Origin: Bacteroidota bacterium
GTDB lineage: Bacteria; Bacteroidota; Bacteroidia; Bacteroidales; FEN-979
Reading direction: 5' to 3'
Length of the DNA: 64,000 nt
NCBI GenBank assembly: GCA_026391735.1
Contig: JAPLDL010000017.1
Location: 1-64,000, forward strand
This document shows, piece after piece, positions 34,482 through 43,617 of this stretch. Under the pieces are notes generated by a model. That model saw only the letters and a program-made list of their open reading frames with translations. It did not search any database and was not told the origin of the DNA. Made by a program: the position numbers and the translations under genes. Position 1 is the first letter of the stretch. The number at the start of each line of letters is the position of its first letter.

Positions 34482-35915
34482 TCAGTTCGAGTACATCTTC
34501 ACATTCGTGGTCTGTCCTGATTCCACTTTAAACGACTTCTCTTCGGTATAGGAGGATGAGTTGGAATATTTTGGTCTGAATACCACCCTGTAATTTCCCG
34601 GTTGCAGGTAAAGTGTTTCCTGCTGCTGCTGGTTATCTTTAAGATTGTATAACCATGTAAGACCCTTTTTCTCTTCAATGTAAAGGCTGCCGTAACCATT
34701 TGTCGCCCTCTGAATGACTGCAATGCCAGGGGTCGGAATTTCCACGAATGTGGTGTGGCTTTGGGTCACTTCAACATCTTTTACAATGATCCTGGGCATA
34801 CAAAGTATTTCAATATCATATTTACCTACCAGATATTTTTCCACCTGGTCAAACTGCTGTACATTGAGGGTTTGGGCCTGACCTGATCTCCTGATAATAC
34901 AAGGCAAATATTTTAGTGTTGCATTTCCTCCTGCCTTAAACGTGAGGTTCCCCTGGGGTGCATCAACGCCCACAATAGTATGCTTGCCGGGGGTAAGTTT
35001 GATGGAATCCTTAAACACAGGCGGTATCGTATGGACTACGAGGTTATAGGTAACCAAAGGGTCCACGTCGAGCGTATCGGGAAGACCTTTGGCATTCAGC
35101 GAATGGATGAAATTATATTTGATCAGTGAGCTTTTACTGTCATAAAATGTCATTGCCACATTCGTTTCGGTAGGGTCGTGATTCTGGTCAAGAAGATTAA
35201 CCTGCATGGTGGTCGGGTTGAGTGTGCGGCTGATGATCACTTTGAGTGCATTAGTAAATTCCTTTTCATTGCTGGCATCAAAATAGGTACCCACACAATC
35301 AAACTGGTCTTTGAAGTTTTTGCCCAACCCCACGATAAAAGGTTTAAGGGCAATACCTTTTTGCTGCAGTTCAGCCGAGGCTGCACATGGGTCTCCTCCG
35401 CATTCTTCCAGCCCGTCGGTGATGAGGATGATCACATTACGGCAATGGTCGCAGGGAGTGAAATCTTTTGCAGCCAGTGAAAGAGAATATGCAATAGGAG
35501 TAGTACCATTGGGACTTATTATCTTCAACACATGTTTTATCCTGGCAGTATTATCTTTAGCAAACGGAACTTCAAGCCTTGAATCACTGCAGTCCTGGGG
35601 CGGAAATGGCTTCTGATGCCCGTACACCCTTAAGGCAAGTTCAAGATCCGGGACATTGCGCAGACTGTCAAGAAGCCCTGAAAGCAGGCGTGTAGCAATA
35701 TTGAATTTTGTATCGCTTTGCCATCGTCCATACATACTCTGGGAAGCGTCGAACACAAAAAGAATACGGGTAACGGGTTTAGGTTTTTCAGGTTCTTTAC
35801 GAACCTGGCCGAAAACAGACTGAAAAGAGAAGATCAGGCTTAAAAGCAGTAACAATGCAGCTGACCTGTACATGAAATTCATCCGGCACGTATAATTTTT
35901 CAACTGGTTCTGCAT
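34482..35915 (-). CDS. Secreted von Willebrand factor A domain protein
   Basis: A 477-aa protein exported by a signal peptide (YRSAALLLLLSLIFSFQSVFG). The VWA domain (about 45-215) has a complete MIDAS: DASQS, TPIAYSL and ITDGLEECGG. Four cysteines flank the MIDAS loop. The rest (about 230-477) is built of beta strands resembling carboxypeptidase-regulatory or PEGA-like folds (LTPGKHTIVGVDAP, LYLQPGNYRVVFRP). It probably binds a partner protein at the cell surface or in the periplasm. The longer frame from 35999 overlaps transketolase N; ATG at 35915 follows that stop by 5 bp, and ATG at 35882 is also possible. Its place between two transketolase genes is unexplained. Confidence 0.85.
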   Translation of the reverse strand: MQNQLKNYTCRMNFMYRSAALLLLLSLIFSFQSVFGQVRKEPEKPKPVTRILFVFDASQSMYGRWQSDTKFNIATRLLSGLLDSLRNVPDLELALRVYGHQKPFPPQDCSDSRLEVPFAKDNTARIKHVLKIISPNGTTPIAYSLSLAAKDFTPCDHCRNVIILITDGLEECGGDPCAASAELQQKGIALKPFIVGLGKNFKDQFDCVGTYFDASNEKEFTNALKVIISRTLNPTTMQVNLLDQNHDPTETNVAMTFYDSKSSLIKYNFIHSLNAKGLPDTLDVDPLVTYNLVVHTIPPVFKDSIKLTPGKHTIVGVDAPQGNLTFKAGGNATLKYLPCIIRRSGQAQTLNVQQFDQVEKYLVGKYDIEILCMPRIIVKDVEVTQSHTTFVEIPTPGIAVIQRATNGYGSLYIEEKKGLTWLYNLKDNQQQQETLYLQPGNYRVVFRPKYSNSSSYTEEKSFKVESGQTTNVKMYSN

Positions 35916-35920
35916 GTTAT

Positions 35921-36766
35921 TTAATAATCGCCCAGGGTTTCCTGAAGCTGGCCAAGGGCCCTGGCAGCCTGGTCGTTGTTTGGAGGAACACCATGCCATT
36001 CATGGTTGTCTGTCATAAAATCCACACCGTAACCCATATGTGTATGCATAATGATCATATTGGGTTTTCCCTTACCTGCTCCGGCTTTTACTTTATTGAG
36101 AACGGTTATTATATCTTCAATATTATTCCCATCCATATCGGTCACGATCCAGCCGAAAGCTTCAAATTTGGCCCGGAGGTTCCCGAGAGGCATAACTTTA
36201 TCCACAGGTCCATCAATCTGTTTTCCGTTATAATCCACAACGGCGATCAGATTGTCTATTTTTTTTGCAGGGGCAAACATAAGGGCTTCCCAGTTGGAGC
36301 CTTCCTGGAGCTCACCGTCTCCACAGAGTGCATATACAAGGTGACTGTCCCCATTCATTTTTTTTGCAATCGCTGCGCCGATGGAAACTGAAAGGCCTTG
36401 CCCCAGTGAACCTGAAGCTATACGGACTCCCGGAAGTCTCTCGATGGTTGCAGGATGGCCCTGCAGTCGGCTGCCAAGTTTGCGGAAGGTACCTAATTCT
36501 TTGACCGGGAAGAAACCGTACCTTGCCATGACGCTGTACCAGGCAGGACAAACATGCCCGTTTGAAAGGAAAAAAATATCTTCATTCTTACCGTTCATAT
36601 CAAACTTTAATGGATCAGGGCGCATCACCTCAAAGTACAGTACAGTCAAAAAATCGGCTACTCCAAGGGATCCGCCTGGATGACCCGAAGAGGCCCCGTT
36701 AACCATCCTGATAATATCCCTTCTTACCTGTGAGGATATTCTCCGGAGTTCTTCTGTTGCAGGCAT
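35921..36766 (-). CDS. Transketolase, N-terminal subunit
   Basis: Thiamine-diphosphate-binding half of the split transketolase, 281 aa. Diagnostic motifs are SGHPGGSLGVADFLTVLYF (about 26-44), LGQGLSVSIGAA, and the ThDP signature CGDGELQEGSNWEA (about 148-161) followed by NLIAVVDYNGKQIDGP. It needs the C-terminal subunit (33472-34431) for activity. The VWA gene starts just after its stop, so the three are probably transcribed together from the -7 box upstream. The length fits the family. Confidence 0.94.
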   Translation of the reverse strand: MPATEELRRISSQVRRDIIRMVNGASSGHPGGSLGVADFLTVLYFEVMRPDPLKFDMNGKNEDIFFLSNGHVCPAWYSVMARYGFFPVKELGTFRKLGSRLQGHPATIERLPGVRIASGSLGQGLSVSIGAAIAKKMNGDSHLVYALCGDGELQEGSNWEALMFAPAKKIDNLIAVVDYNGKQIDGPVDKVMPLGNLRAKFEAFGWIVTDMDGNNIEDIITVLNKVKAGAGKGKPNMIIMHTHMGYGVDFMTDNHEWHGVPPNNDQAARALGQLQETLGDY

Positions 36767-36794
36767 CTTATAGATTTAATTTACTATTACCGGC

Positions 36795-36802
36795 CAAAGG
36801 TA
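36795..36802 (-). promoter_or_regulatory. -7 box (TACCTTTG) for the transketolase-VWA operon
   Basis: TACCTTTG on the minus strand ends 28 bp before the transketolase N start codon. No -33 box is evident. Confidence 0.45.
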
Positions 36803-36923
36803 TGTGAATCCCTACTCCATGTCAGGTTAATGTTAATAAAATTGGATAAGATTTCATATACATCACGGCATTTTTGAGTTCTTTTGTTTTGCCGGATAGG
36901 TATGGCATTAATCTTAACCCAGT

Positions 36924-39842
36924 GTGAGACAGTTGATCCTATTATTTTTTGCTTTTTGCCTGATAGGCCATATGATGCATGCACAGGGCATACAGAGGTC
37001 AGACAGCCTATGGGCCGATTCGGTATTCAGGCAGCTGAGCCCCGAGCAAAAGATAGCCCAACTGTTTATGATCAGGGCCTGGTCTTATAAAGACTCCACC
37101 TACAAGGATAGCCTTACTTCGGTTATTATTAAGAATCAGCCGGGAGGAGTCTGTTTTTTCAAAGGCATGCCTTATGCCCAGGCGATTTTCACAAACCGTC
37201 TTCAAAATGCAAGCAAAGTACCCATGCTGGTTGCAATAGATGCCGAATGGGGTCTCGGAATGCGGCTCGACAGCACGATCGCTTTTCCTCGGCCGATAAC
37301 CCTGGGCGCTGTTTCGAACGACACCCTGGTCTACCTGATTGCATCGAGGATTGCAGCCGACTGCAGAAGGCTTGGCATTCATATCAATTTTGCACCTGTT
37401 GCTGATATCAATTGTAATCCCGATAACCCGGTCATCAATTTCAGATCTTTTGGCGAAAACAAGTTCAGGGTAACATCCAAAAGTCTTCAGTTTACAAGAG
37501 GGCTTCAGGATAACGGGGTAATGGCGGTGGCAAAACATTTTCCCGGCCATGGCGATACAGATGCTGATTCCCACCTCACCCTGCCCATAATAACCCATTC
37601 CAGGGAAAGGATGGATACGATGGAGTTGTATCCATTCAAAGCGCTTATCAGCAATGGCCTGCAGGGGATCATGATTGCCCATCTTTACCTTCCCTGTTAC
37701 GATTCCGCTCCCAATGCAGCCGCTACTCTTTCAAAGCCGGTCGTAAGCGATCTACTGAAAGGGAAACTGGGGTTCAAAGGGTTTGTGATCACCGATGCTC
37801 TCGACATGCAGGGAGTTGCCAAATACTTTAAGCCGGGAGAAATTGAGCTTAAAGCATTGCAGGCCGGTAATGACATCCTGCTTCTTCCCCAGAATATTGA
37901 AGAAGCCATAAAAGTCATTAAAATGGCAGCAGACAGTAATCTTGTTTCCTGGGCTGATATCGATAAAAAATGTTTCCGCATTCTGATGTTGAAAAGCGGC
38001 CTTGGAGTAAACAAAGGGCCAATAGTGACACAAGATCTCTACAAAGATCTGAACTCCAGGGCATCACTGGCATTGCAGAAAGAGGGTTTTGCTTCGGCTG
38101 TAACAGTGGTCAGGAACGAACTGGGCCTCATCCCGCTGATCTCCCTGGATAAAAGACATATTGCCTACCTGGGTATAGGAGATAAACCGGGCAGGGGTTT
38201 TTCTGACGCGCTTAACACCTATGCAAGGGTAAGCTCATTTTACCTTCCGCGCAGATCAGGGAAAACAGAACAGGACAGCATGGTTTCTTTGCTGAAGAGG
38301 TTCGAAGTAGTCATCATCGGACTTCACAATATGACCGGCTATCCTGCCGATAGTTTCAACCTTTCAAAGCCGGCCTTGCACATGGCTGATACTCTTGCAA
38401 AGATAAGCAGGACGGTCCTTGTGGTTTTCGGTAATCCATATTCTTTGCGTTTACTCCCAAAACCTCTGAAAACCGAATCTGTCGTTGTGGCCTACCAGGA
38501 TTTCCCCGTTACACAGCTCCTGGCTGCAGAGGTTCTTTTCGGTGGGATAGCTTCAATTGGTCATCTGCCGGTCAGTTCAGCAGGTTTCGCTTACGGCACA
38601 GGCGAGGAAACCGATAAAACCAGGAACTCTTTTGTCATGCCCGAAGAGATCGGACTTACAGAAGCTTCACTCAGCATTATTGATTCCATCGCTTCTGATG
38701 GCATTGCAAAGGGAGCCTATCCCGGCTGCCAGGTGCTGCTTGCAAAAGACGGGAAAGTCTTCTATAACAAAGCATTCGGCCATCCGCAGTATAATGATAC
38801 GCTTATGGTGAGCACGAATGATATCTATGATATAGCTTCTGTGACAAAAATAGCAGCGACCACCCTTGCGATCATGAAACTTTTCGACCAGGGAAAACTG
38901 AATCCTGATGACAGCCTGGGTAAGTTTCTGCATTTTCTCAGCGGATCCGATAAATCTACGATGAGTATCCGCAACATCATGACCCACAGGGCGGGGCTGC
39001 AATCCTGGATTCCTTTTTACAAAACGGTTGTGACCGCCAACGGTTATAATGACAAAGTTTTCAGCAGGGACTCGGGTGCTGCTTTCCCTGTAAGGGTTGC
39101 AGCAAATTTATTTATCAATACGGCATATCAGGATAGCATGTATAAGTATATTGCAAGGTCGCCACTGGGTGAAAAAGGGAAATACCTTTACAGCGACCTG
39201 GGATTTTACCTTCTCAGGCTGGTAGTGGAAAAACTAAGCGGCAGACCCTTTGAAGCATTCCTGGACGAATCGTTTTATAGTCCGTTGGGCCTGCATCACA
39301 CCTGTTTTAATCCGTACAGGCTATTCCCCCTGGAAGTGATTATGCCTACCGAAAACGATACTGATTTCAGGCGGCAGCTTATCAGGGGTTATGTACATGA
39401 CCCCGGGGCCGCCATGCTGGGAGGTATCTCGGGACATGCAGGCTTGTTCACCAACGCTCTGGAACTTGGTGTGATCATGCAGATGTTGATCAACCAGGGC
39501 AGCTACGGAGGGAAACAGTATTTCTCGCCATCCACCGTAAGAACCTTTACAAGCTGTCAGTTCCCTGGAAGCGGGAACCGGCGAGCTTTGGGATTTGACA
39601 AGCCTCTGTTTACCTACAGGCCCGACAGCCCATGCTGTAAAAGCGCTTCCCCTGAAAGTTTCGGACACAGCGGGTTTACCGGAACGTATACTTGGGCCGA
39701 TCCGGCAAACGGACTGGTTTATGTCTTTCTCTCCAACCGGGTCTGTCCGTCTGCAGTAAACCAAAAACTCCGGGATATGAACATCCGGACAAATATACAG
39801 CAGGCTGTATATGATCTCTTTGAAAAGTTTGGGATCAAATAG
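36924..39842 (+). CDS. GH3 beta-N-acetylglucosaminidase fused to serine beta-lactamase-like domain
   Basis: A 972-aa exported fusion. A GTG start is inferred because it places a signal peptide (RQLILLFFAFCLIGHMMHA) at the N-terminus. Residues 30-370 are a GH3 domain with the NagZ-type loop KHFPGHGDTDADSH (Lys204 to His217) and nucleophile Asp291 in ITDALDM, indicating an N-acetylglucosaminidase acting on peptidoglycan fragments. A GH3 C-terminal domain follows (about 385-560). Residues 590-970 are a class C beta-lactamase/DD-peptidase fold with Ser639-x-x-Lys642, YSD and HSGFTGT. The fusion could remove both sugar and peptide parts of muropeptides. Similar fusions occur in Bacteroidota. Confidence 0.9.
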   Translation: MRQLILLFFAFCLIGHMMHAQGIQRSDSLWADSVFRQLSPEQKIAQLFMIRAWSYKDSTYKDSLTSVIIKNQPGGVCFFKGMPYAQAIFTNRLQNASKVPMLVAIDAEWGLGMRLDSTIAFPRPITLGAVSNDTLVYLIASRIAADCRRLGIHINFAPVADINCNPDNPVINFRSFGENKFRVTSKSLQFTRGLQDNGVMAVAKHFPGHGDTDADSHLTLPIITHSRERMDTMELYPFKALISNGLQGIMIAHLYLPCYDSAPNAAATLSKPVVSDLLKGKLGFKGFVITDALDMQGVAKYFKPGEIELKALQAGNDILLLPQNIEEAIKVIKMAADSNLVSWADIDKKCFRILMLKSGLGVNKGPIVTQDLYKDLNSRASLALQKEGFASAVTVVRNELGLIPLISLDKRHIAYLGIGDKPGRGFSDALNTYARVSSFYLPRRSGKTEQDSMVSLLKRFEVVIIGLHNMTGYPADSFNLSKPALHMADTLAKISRTVLVVFGNPYSLRLLPKPLKTESVVVAYQDFPVTQLLAAEVLFGGIASIGHLPVSSAGFAYGTGEETDKTRNSFVMPEEIGLTEASLSIIDSIASDGIAKGAYPGCQVLLAKDGKVFYNKAFGHPQYNDTLMVSTNDIYDIASVTKIAATTLAIMKLFDQGKLNPDDSLGKFLHFLSGSDKSTMSIRNIMTHRAGLQSWIPFYKTVVTANGYNDKVFSRDSGAAFPVRVAANLFINTAYQDSMYKYIARSPLGEKGKYLYSDLGFYLLRLVVEKLSGRPFEAFLDESFYSPLGLHHTCFNPYRLFPLEVIMPTENDTDFRRQLIRGYVHDPGAAMLGGISGHAGLFTNALELGVIMQMLINQGSYGGKQYFSPSTVRTFTSCQFPGSGNRRALGFDKPLFTYRPDSPCCKSASPESFGHSGFTGTYTWADPANGLVYVFLSNRVCPSAVNQKLRDMNIRTNIQQAVYDLFEKFGIK

Positions 39843-39851
39843 TTACCTTTG
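39819..39851 (+). promoter_or_regulatory. Promoter (TTTG-N21-TACCTTTG) for the unknown membrane protein gene
   Basis: TTTG at 39819-39822 and TACCTTTG at 39844-39851 are 21 bp apart, a good consensus match. The -33 box lies in the last codons of the GH3 fusion gene. Transcription would start about 20-25 bp before the ATG at 39879. Confidence 0.6.
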
Positions 39852-39878
39852 CCGGCAAACCAAAAAACCGAAAAATTA

Positions 39879-40709
39879 ATGAAGAAATATCAAAACCTGT
39901 GCATTTGGATATTTGCTATCCTGTTCACTGCCGCGTTTGCCCATTATCAGCGTTCGACAGGTCCTACGTATCCTGTTAAAGACAAGATAATGGTAGGTAC
40001 GACTGTTGTGAAATATGAACTTTCCAGATCGGGAACCTGCGGAAAAGACGAAGCTGTTAAGATCAAAATTCCCGATACTTCGGTTCACGGGGAATTCACT
40101 TTCAAACGTTATAAAAGCAATGATTCATGGACTACTGTTCCCATGATGCGTGAAAGAGAATACCTGACTGCTTCCGTTCCCCAACAGCCTATGGCCGGCA
40201 AAGTGGAATATAAAGTGACCCTGCTTAAGGGAAGTGAGAAGTTTCCTCTGAGTAATGATCACGATATTGTGATACGCTTCAAAAGGAGCGTTCCCTTAGG
40301 CGTTCTGATTTTTCATATCTTCGTGATATTCAGTGCTATGCTCCTATCAACCGTGACTGGGCTGCAGGCCATTTTCAAAGGGAAGCACATGTTAACCTAT
40401 ACCTGGCTTACAGTGATCTTTTTTATTGCCGGCGGATGTATTTTGGGGCCGGTTGTACAGAAATATGCTTTCGATGCTTATTGGACCGGATGGCCTTTCG
40501 GCCATGATCTCACCGACAATAAAACCCTTCTGGGGCTTATTTTCTGGGTCATTGCCCTGATCGTACAGTACCGTAAACCCGGAAACCGCACCTGGCCTGT
40601 GGTAGCCGCAATCGTGTTCCTTGTCGTTTACCTGATCCCTCATTCGGTTTTAGGCTCCGAGATTGATTACACCAAACAGGCTCCGTTACAGGAGCAGGGA
40701 AGACCGTAA
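39879..40709 (+). CDS. Unknown membrane protein with extracytoplasmic beta domain
   Basis: Not recognised. The 276-aa protein has an N-terminal membrane anchor (about 8-22), an extracytoplasmic domain of about 110 residues with alternating strands (VKIKIPDTSVHGEFTFKR, GKVEYKVTLLKGSEKF), then four hydrophobic helices between about 140 and 262. A His and an aromatic-rich loop (FDAYWTGWPFGHDLTDN) sit between helices 2 and 3. The start at 39879 follows a good promoter. Possible roles are redox or envelope stress, but nothing in the sequence decides between them. Confidence 0.75.
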   Translation: MKKYQNLCIWIFAILFTAAFAHYQRSTGPTYPVKDKIMVGTTVVKYELSRSGTCGKDEAVKIKIPDTSVHGEFTFKRYKSNDSWTTVPMMREREYLTASVPQQPMAGKVEYKVTLLKGSEKFPLSNDHDIVIRFKRSVPLGVLIFHIFVIFSAMLLSTVTGLQAIFKGKHMLTYTWLTVIFFIAGGCILGPVVQKYAFDAYWTGWPFGHDLTDNKTLLGLIFWVIALIVQYRKPGNRTWPVVAAIVFLVVYLIPHSVLGSEIDYTKQAPLQEQGRP

Positions 40710-40732
40710 TTAGTTATTGGTCAATTTCCGAT

Positions 40733-42805
40733 TCAGAGTTTCAAATTTTGATGTTCTATCCTGATCCTGGCATCCACTGCAAGGATAGTTTCTCCTTTTC
40801 CGAGCAGAGGATTGAAATCGAGTTCTACTATTTCGGGAGCTGCCTGAAGCAAAGCTGAAAGCCGTAAAAGGATACCTGAAAAAGCTTCTTCGCTTACCCC
40901 TTTTTGCCCTCTGACACCCTGAATGATCTTATAACTTTTAAGTGAGCGGATCATGGCCAGGGCTTCTTCCTTCGAAAGTGGGGAAAGGGCAGCTGCCACA
41001 TCTTTAAGGACTTCGATAAAGATGCCTCCCAAACCGCAAAGGATCATATGCCCGAATTTGGGTTCAAATTTCGCACCGGCAAAAAGTTCCGTCCCCGAAA
41101 GCATCGGTTGAATAAGGATGGCAGACGTTTCCCTGATCTTTATCATTTTATCGAACACATTCATTACCGAAGCCTCGTCCTTAACATTGAGGGCGACGCC
41201 TCCGACGTCAGATTTGTGCACAGGGCCAACAACTTTCATCACGACAGGGAATCCAAGCCTGACTGCCGACCTGGCGGCATCTTCCCTGGTTTTCACCACA
41301 GCTTCCCCGACCCTGGGAATACCACTTGCATCCATCAGTCCCTGTATGGCTGCAGGGGGGAGATACCCATCAGACGAACCGCTGATGATTTTGCGGATCG
41401 CTGCTGTTTTAACGGCAGGAAGTTTGGGATCGGAAGGAGCAGGCCCGGGAGTATAATATACCCGTGAAAGGGCTTTTCCAAAGGTCACTTCATCGGGAAA
41501 AAACGTTTTATTCTTTTGCAGGAATTCTGAGATCTCCTCTTTGGCAGTCATAACCGAAGGAAGTATTGGGTAAATTGGTTTTCTGGAGGTCATCATTTTT
41601 CCATCCAGAACATTATAAACGTCAAACACCCTGGTTAGGCCGGGGGTACCAAAGATCACAGCGATGCCGTCGATATCCTCGAACCTTTTGTCGCAATAGT
41701 CAATAATGGTACCCAGTTGTTCGGCAGTGCCGGTGGCCAGAAAATCAATCGGATTGGCGACCGAAGAACCCGGTAAAAGTTTTGACAGCAGTTCCTTTGA
41801 TGCCGGATCGTCAATCCTTGGAACTGCCAATCCATTATCAGACAAGGCATCGGTAAGCATCACAGCCGGTCCGCCTGCATGTGTGATCACTGCAAGATTT
41901 TTACCTTTAAGTTGAGGATAGGTGAAAATGCAGGCCACACTGATCAGGTCTTCACGTCCGTAACATCTCACAATCCCGGCTTTACGGAACAGAGCATTCA
42001 CGGCAACATCAGGGGAGGCCAGAGCTCCGGTATGGGATGAAGCTGCCCTGCTTCCGGCTTCGGAGGATCCAGCTTTAATAGCTGCAATACGGCAACCTTT
42101 TCGAATCAGGGAAGATGCATGTTTCAGGAGCATTTCAGGTTTCGAGATATTCTCAACATATAGCAGCTTGATCCTGGAACTTCTTTCGGAGTCAAAATTT
42201 TCGTCAAGGTAGGCGAGTATCTCCTCTACTCCCACCTGTGCGCTGTTTCCGACCGAAAAGACATTGGCAAAAGTGAGTCCGCTGGGGATCCCTGCTTCCA
42301 TGATAAAACAAGCGGTGGCACCCGAACCGGATATAAAGTCGCAACCTTTTGGATCGAGTTTAGGGATAGGTTTGGTAAACACCCCAGTATAATCCGGGGA
42401 AAGAACACCTATACAGTTAGGGCCTATTAATGTACCGTTAACGCTGTTAACAATAGCAACCAGTTTATCCTCGAGTTCTTTGCCTTCATGGCCTTCTTCG
42501 CTGAACCCTGCAGAAATCACGATAAACGACCGGGTGTTTTTCTGTCGTGCAAGCAGCGCTGCAGTTTCGGGAATATACTTAGCAGCGATAGCCATTATCG
42601 CCAGGTCCACATCGGGTAGCTGGGCCGGGTCCTGGTAGCAGCGGATCCCCTGAACCTCTGATTCTTTGGGATTAGTCACATACAAGCGACCTTTAAACCT
42701 GTTCTCGATAAGGTTGCGGAGGATGGCTCCTCCCGGTTTTTGGGTATCATTTGATCCACCGACAACAACAATGCTTTCGGGATGCAACAAGGTTTTGTGT
42801 AGCAT
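40733..42805 (-). CDS. Acetate-CoA ligase (ADP-forming), alpha-beta fusion
   Basis: Makes acetate and ATP from acetyl-CoA, ADP and phosphate; a fermentation ATP source. The 690-aa protein fuses the CoA-binding/succinyl-CoA-synthetase-like part (1-450; PESIVVVGGSNDTQKPGG, IGPNCIGV, the phospho-histidine His258 in SSHTGALAS) to an ATP-grasp domain (about 475-690; PVVMKVVGPVHKSDVGGVALN, ILIQPMLSGTELFAGA). A wider acyl-CoA range is possible. The DUF1295 gene lies 8 bp upstream on the same strand. Confidence 0.92.
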   Translation of the reverse strand: MLHKTLLHPESIVVVGGSNDTQKPGGAILRNLIENRFKGRLYVTNPKESEVQGIRCYQDPAQLPDVDLAIMAIAAKYIPETAALLARQKNTRSFIVISAGFSEEGHEGKELEDKLVAIVNSVNGTLIGPNCIGVLSPDYTGVFTKPIPKLDPKGCDFISGSGATACFIMEAGIPSGLTFANVFSVGNSAQVGVEEILAYLDENFDSERSSRIKLLYVENISKPEMLLKHASSLIRKGCRIAAIKAGSSEAGSRAASSHTGALASPDVAVNALFRKAGIVRCYGREDLISVACIFTYPQLKGKNLAVITHAGGPAVMLTDALSDNGLAVPRIDDPASKELLSKLLPGSSVANPIDFLATGTAEQLGTIIDYCDKRFEDIDGIAVIFGTPGLTRVFDVYNVLDGKMMTSRKPIYPILPSVMTAKEEISEFLQKNKTFFPDEVTFGKALSRVYYTPGPAPSDPKLPAVKTAAIRKIISGSSDGYLPPAAIQGLMDASGIPRVGEAVVKTREDAARSAVRLGFPVVMKVVGPVHKSDVGGVALNVKDEASVMNVFDKMIKIRETSAILIQPMLSGTELFAGAKFEPKFGHMILCGLGGIFIEVLKDVAAALSPLSKEEALAMIRSLKSYKIIQGVRGQKGVSEEAFSGILLRLSALLQAAPEIVELDFNPLLGKGETILAVDARIRIEHQNLKL

Positions 42806-42813
42806 AAATAGTA

Positions 42814-43572
42814 TTATAAGAATTTGACAAAGGGTACAAAAGCAGCAGTCTTTCGTTTATAATCCTCCCAGTCGGGCCGGCCGCTGTATTTCTTCTCGAG
42901 CATCGGGACTCCTGAAACAAAGCGCAGCAACAAGGTGATGATCACAGGGCTGATCAGGGTTATCCAACCGTTTGGAAGGCTCATTGCGTAGAAGCTGAAT
43001 CCCCACCATACCAGGGCTTCCCCGAAATAATTTGGGTGACGGCACAATTCCCAGAGACCGGTAGTTATAATCCTGCCCTTGTTCTCAGGTTTCTTTTTAA
43101 ATTCTGCAAGCTGGTAATCAGCAACCGCCTCGAACAGGAAACCGGTCCCGAAAATAACAAGCCCCAATGTATCCCAGAAACCGAGAACTTGTTTTGAATT
43201 AAAGTTTATATAATAAACCGGCAAAGCTATTAAGAACATAAACAAACCCTGCAGAAGGAATATCTGAAAATAGCTTCTCAGAATAAAATACTTCCAGGTC
43301 TCCCTCCATTGCCGGTACCTGAAATCCTCTCCACGGCCCCTGTTCCTCAAAAACACATGAACCGAGAGCCTCAGGCCCCATAAGGCAACAAGAAAAGTCA
43401 CGATCCATTTCCTCAGGTCAGGTTCCATATCCTGGATGAATGAATAAATGGCGATCAGGATAAAACCCAGGCCCCAGAAAATATCCACGATGGAATTGTC
43501 TTTGGCGATCTGCGCCAGGACAAAAACAAGAGACATATAAATCAGGATCAGCAATGCTATTTCGGTAAACAT
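42814..43572 (-). CDS. DUF1295 membrane protein (steroid 5-alpha-reductase-like)
   Basis: A 252-aa integral membrane protein with six to seven helices, DUF1295 family. The conserved C-terminal block LWELCRHPNYFGEALVWWGF (about 177-196) matches the isoprenylcysteine methyltransferase/steroid reductase superfamily. Oxidoreduction of a lipid or terpenoid double bond is likely; methyl transfer is less so. It is 8 bp upstream of the acetate-CoA ligase gene and has its own -7 box. Confidence 0.88.
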   Translation of the reverse strand: MFTEIALLILIYMSLVFVLAQIAKDNSIVDIFWGLGFILIAIYSFIQDMEPDLRKWIVTFLVALWGLRLSVHVFLRNRGRGEDFRYRQWRETWKYFILRSYFQIFLLQGLFMFLIALPVYYINFNSKQVLGFWDTLGLVIFGTGFLFEAVADYQLAEFKKKPENKGRIITTGLWELCRHPNYFGEALVWWGFSFYAMSLPNGWITLISPVIITLLLRFVSGVPMLEKKYSGRPDWEDYKRKTAAFVPFVKFL

Positions 43573-43603
43573 ACTACCAGGCTTTAAGGGAATTTTAATG
43601 AAC

Positions 43604-43611
43604 CAAAGGTA
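43604..43611 (-). promoter_or_regulatory. -7 box (TACCTTTG) for DUF1295 gene
   Basis: TACCTTTG on the minus strand, 31 bp before the start codon, in the short gap after the FakA-FakB-like gene. No -33 match at the right distance. Confidence 0.4.
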
Positions 43612-43617
43612 GGAAAA

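Noticed and set aside
33472..36766. Transketolase as one gene broken by a frameshift
   Set aside because: The halves each have complete domain boundaries and start and stop codons, and split transketolases are a known form.
36787..36984. 65-codon leftward frame upstream of the transketolase genes
   Set aside because: It overlaps the start of the GH3 fusion gene and the -7 box region of the transketolase operon; no features.
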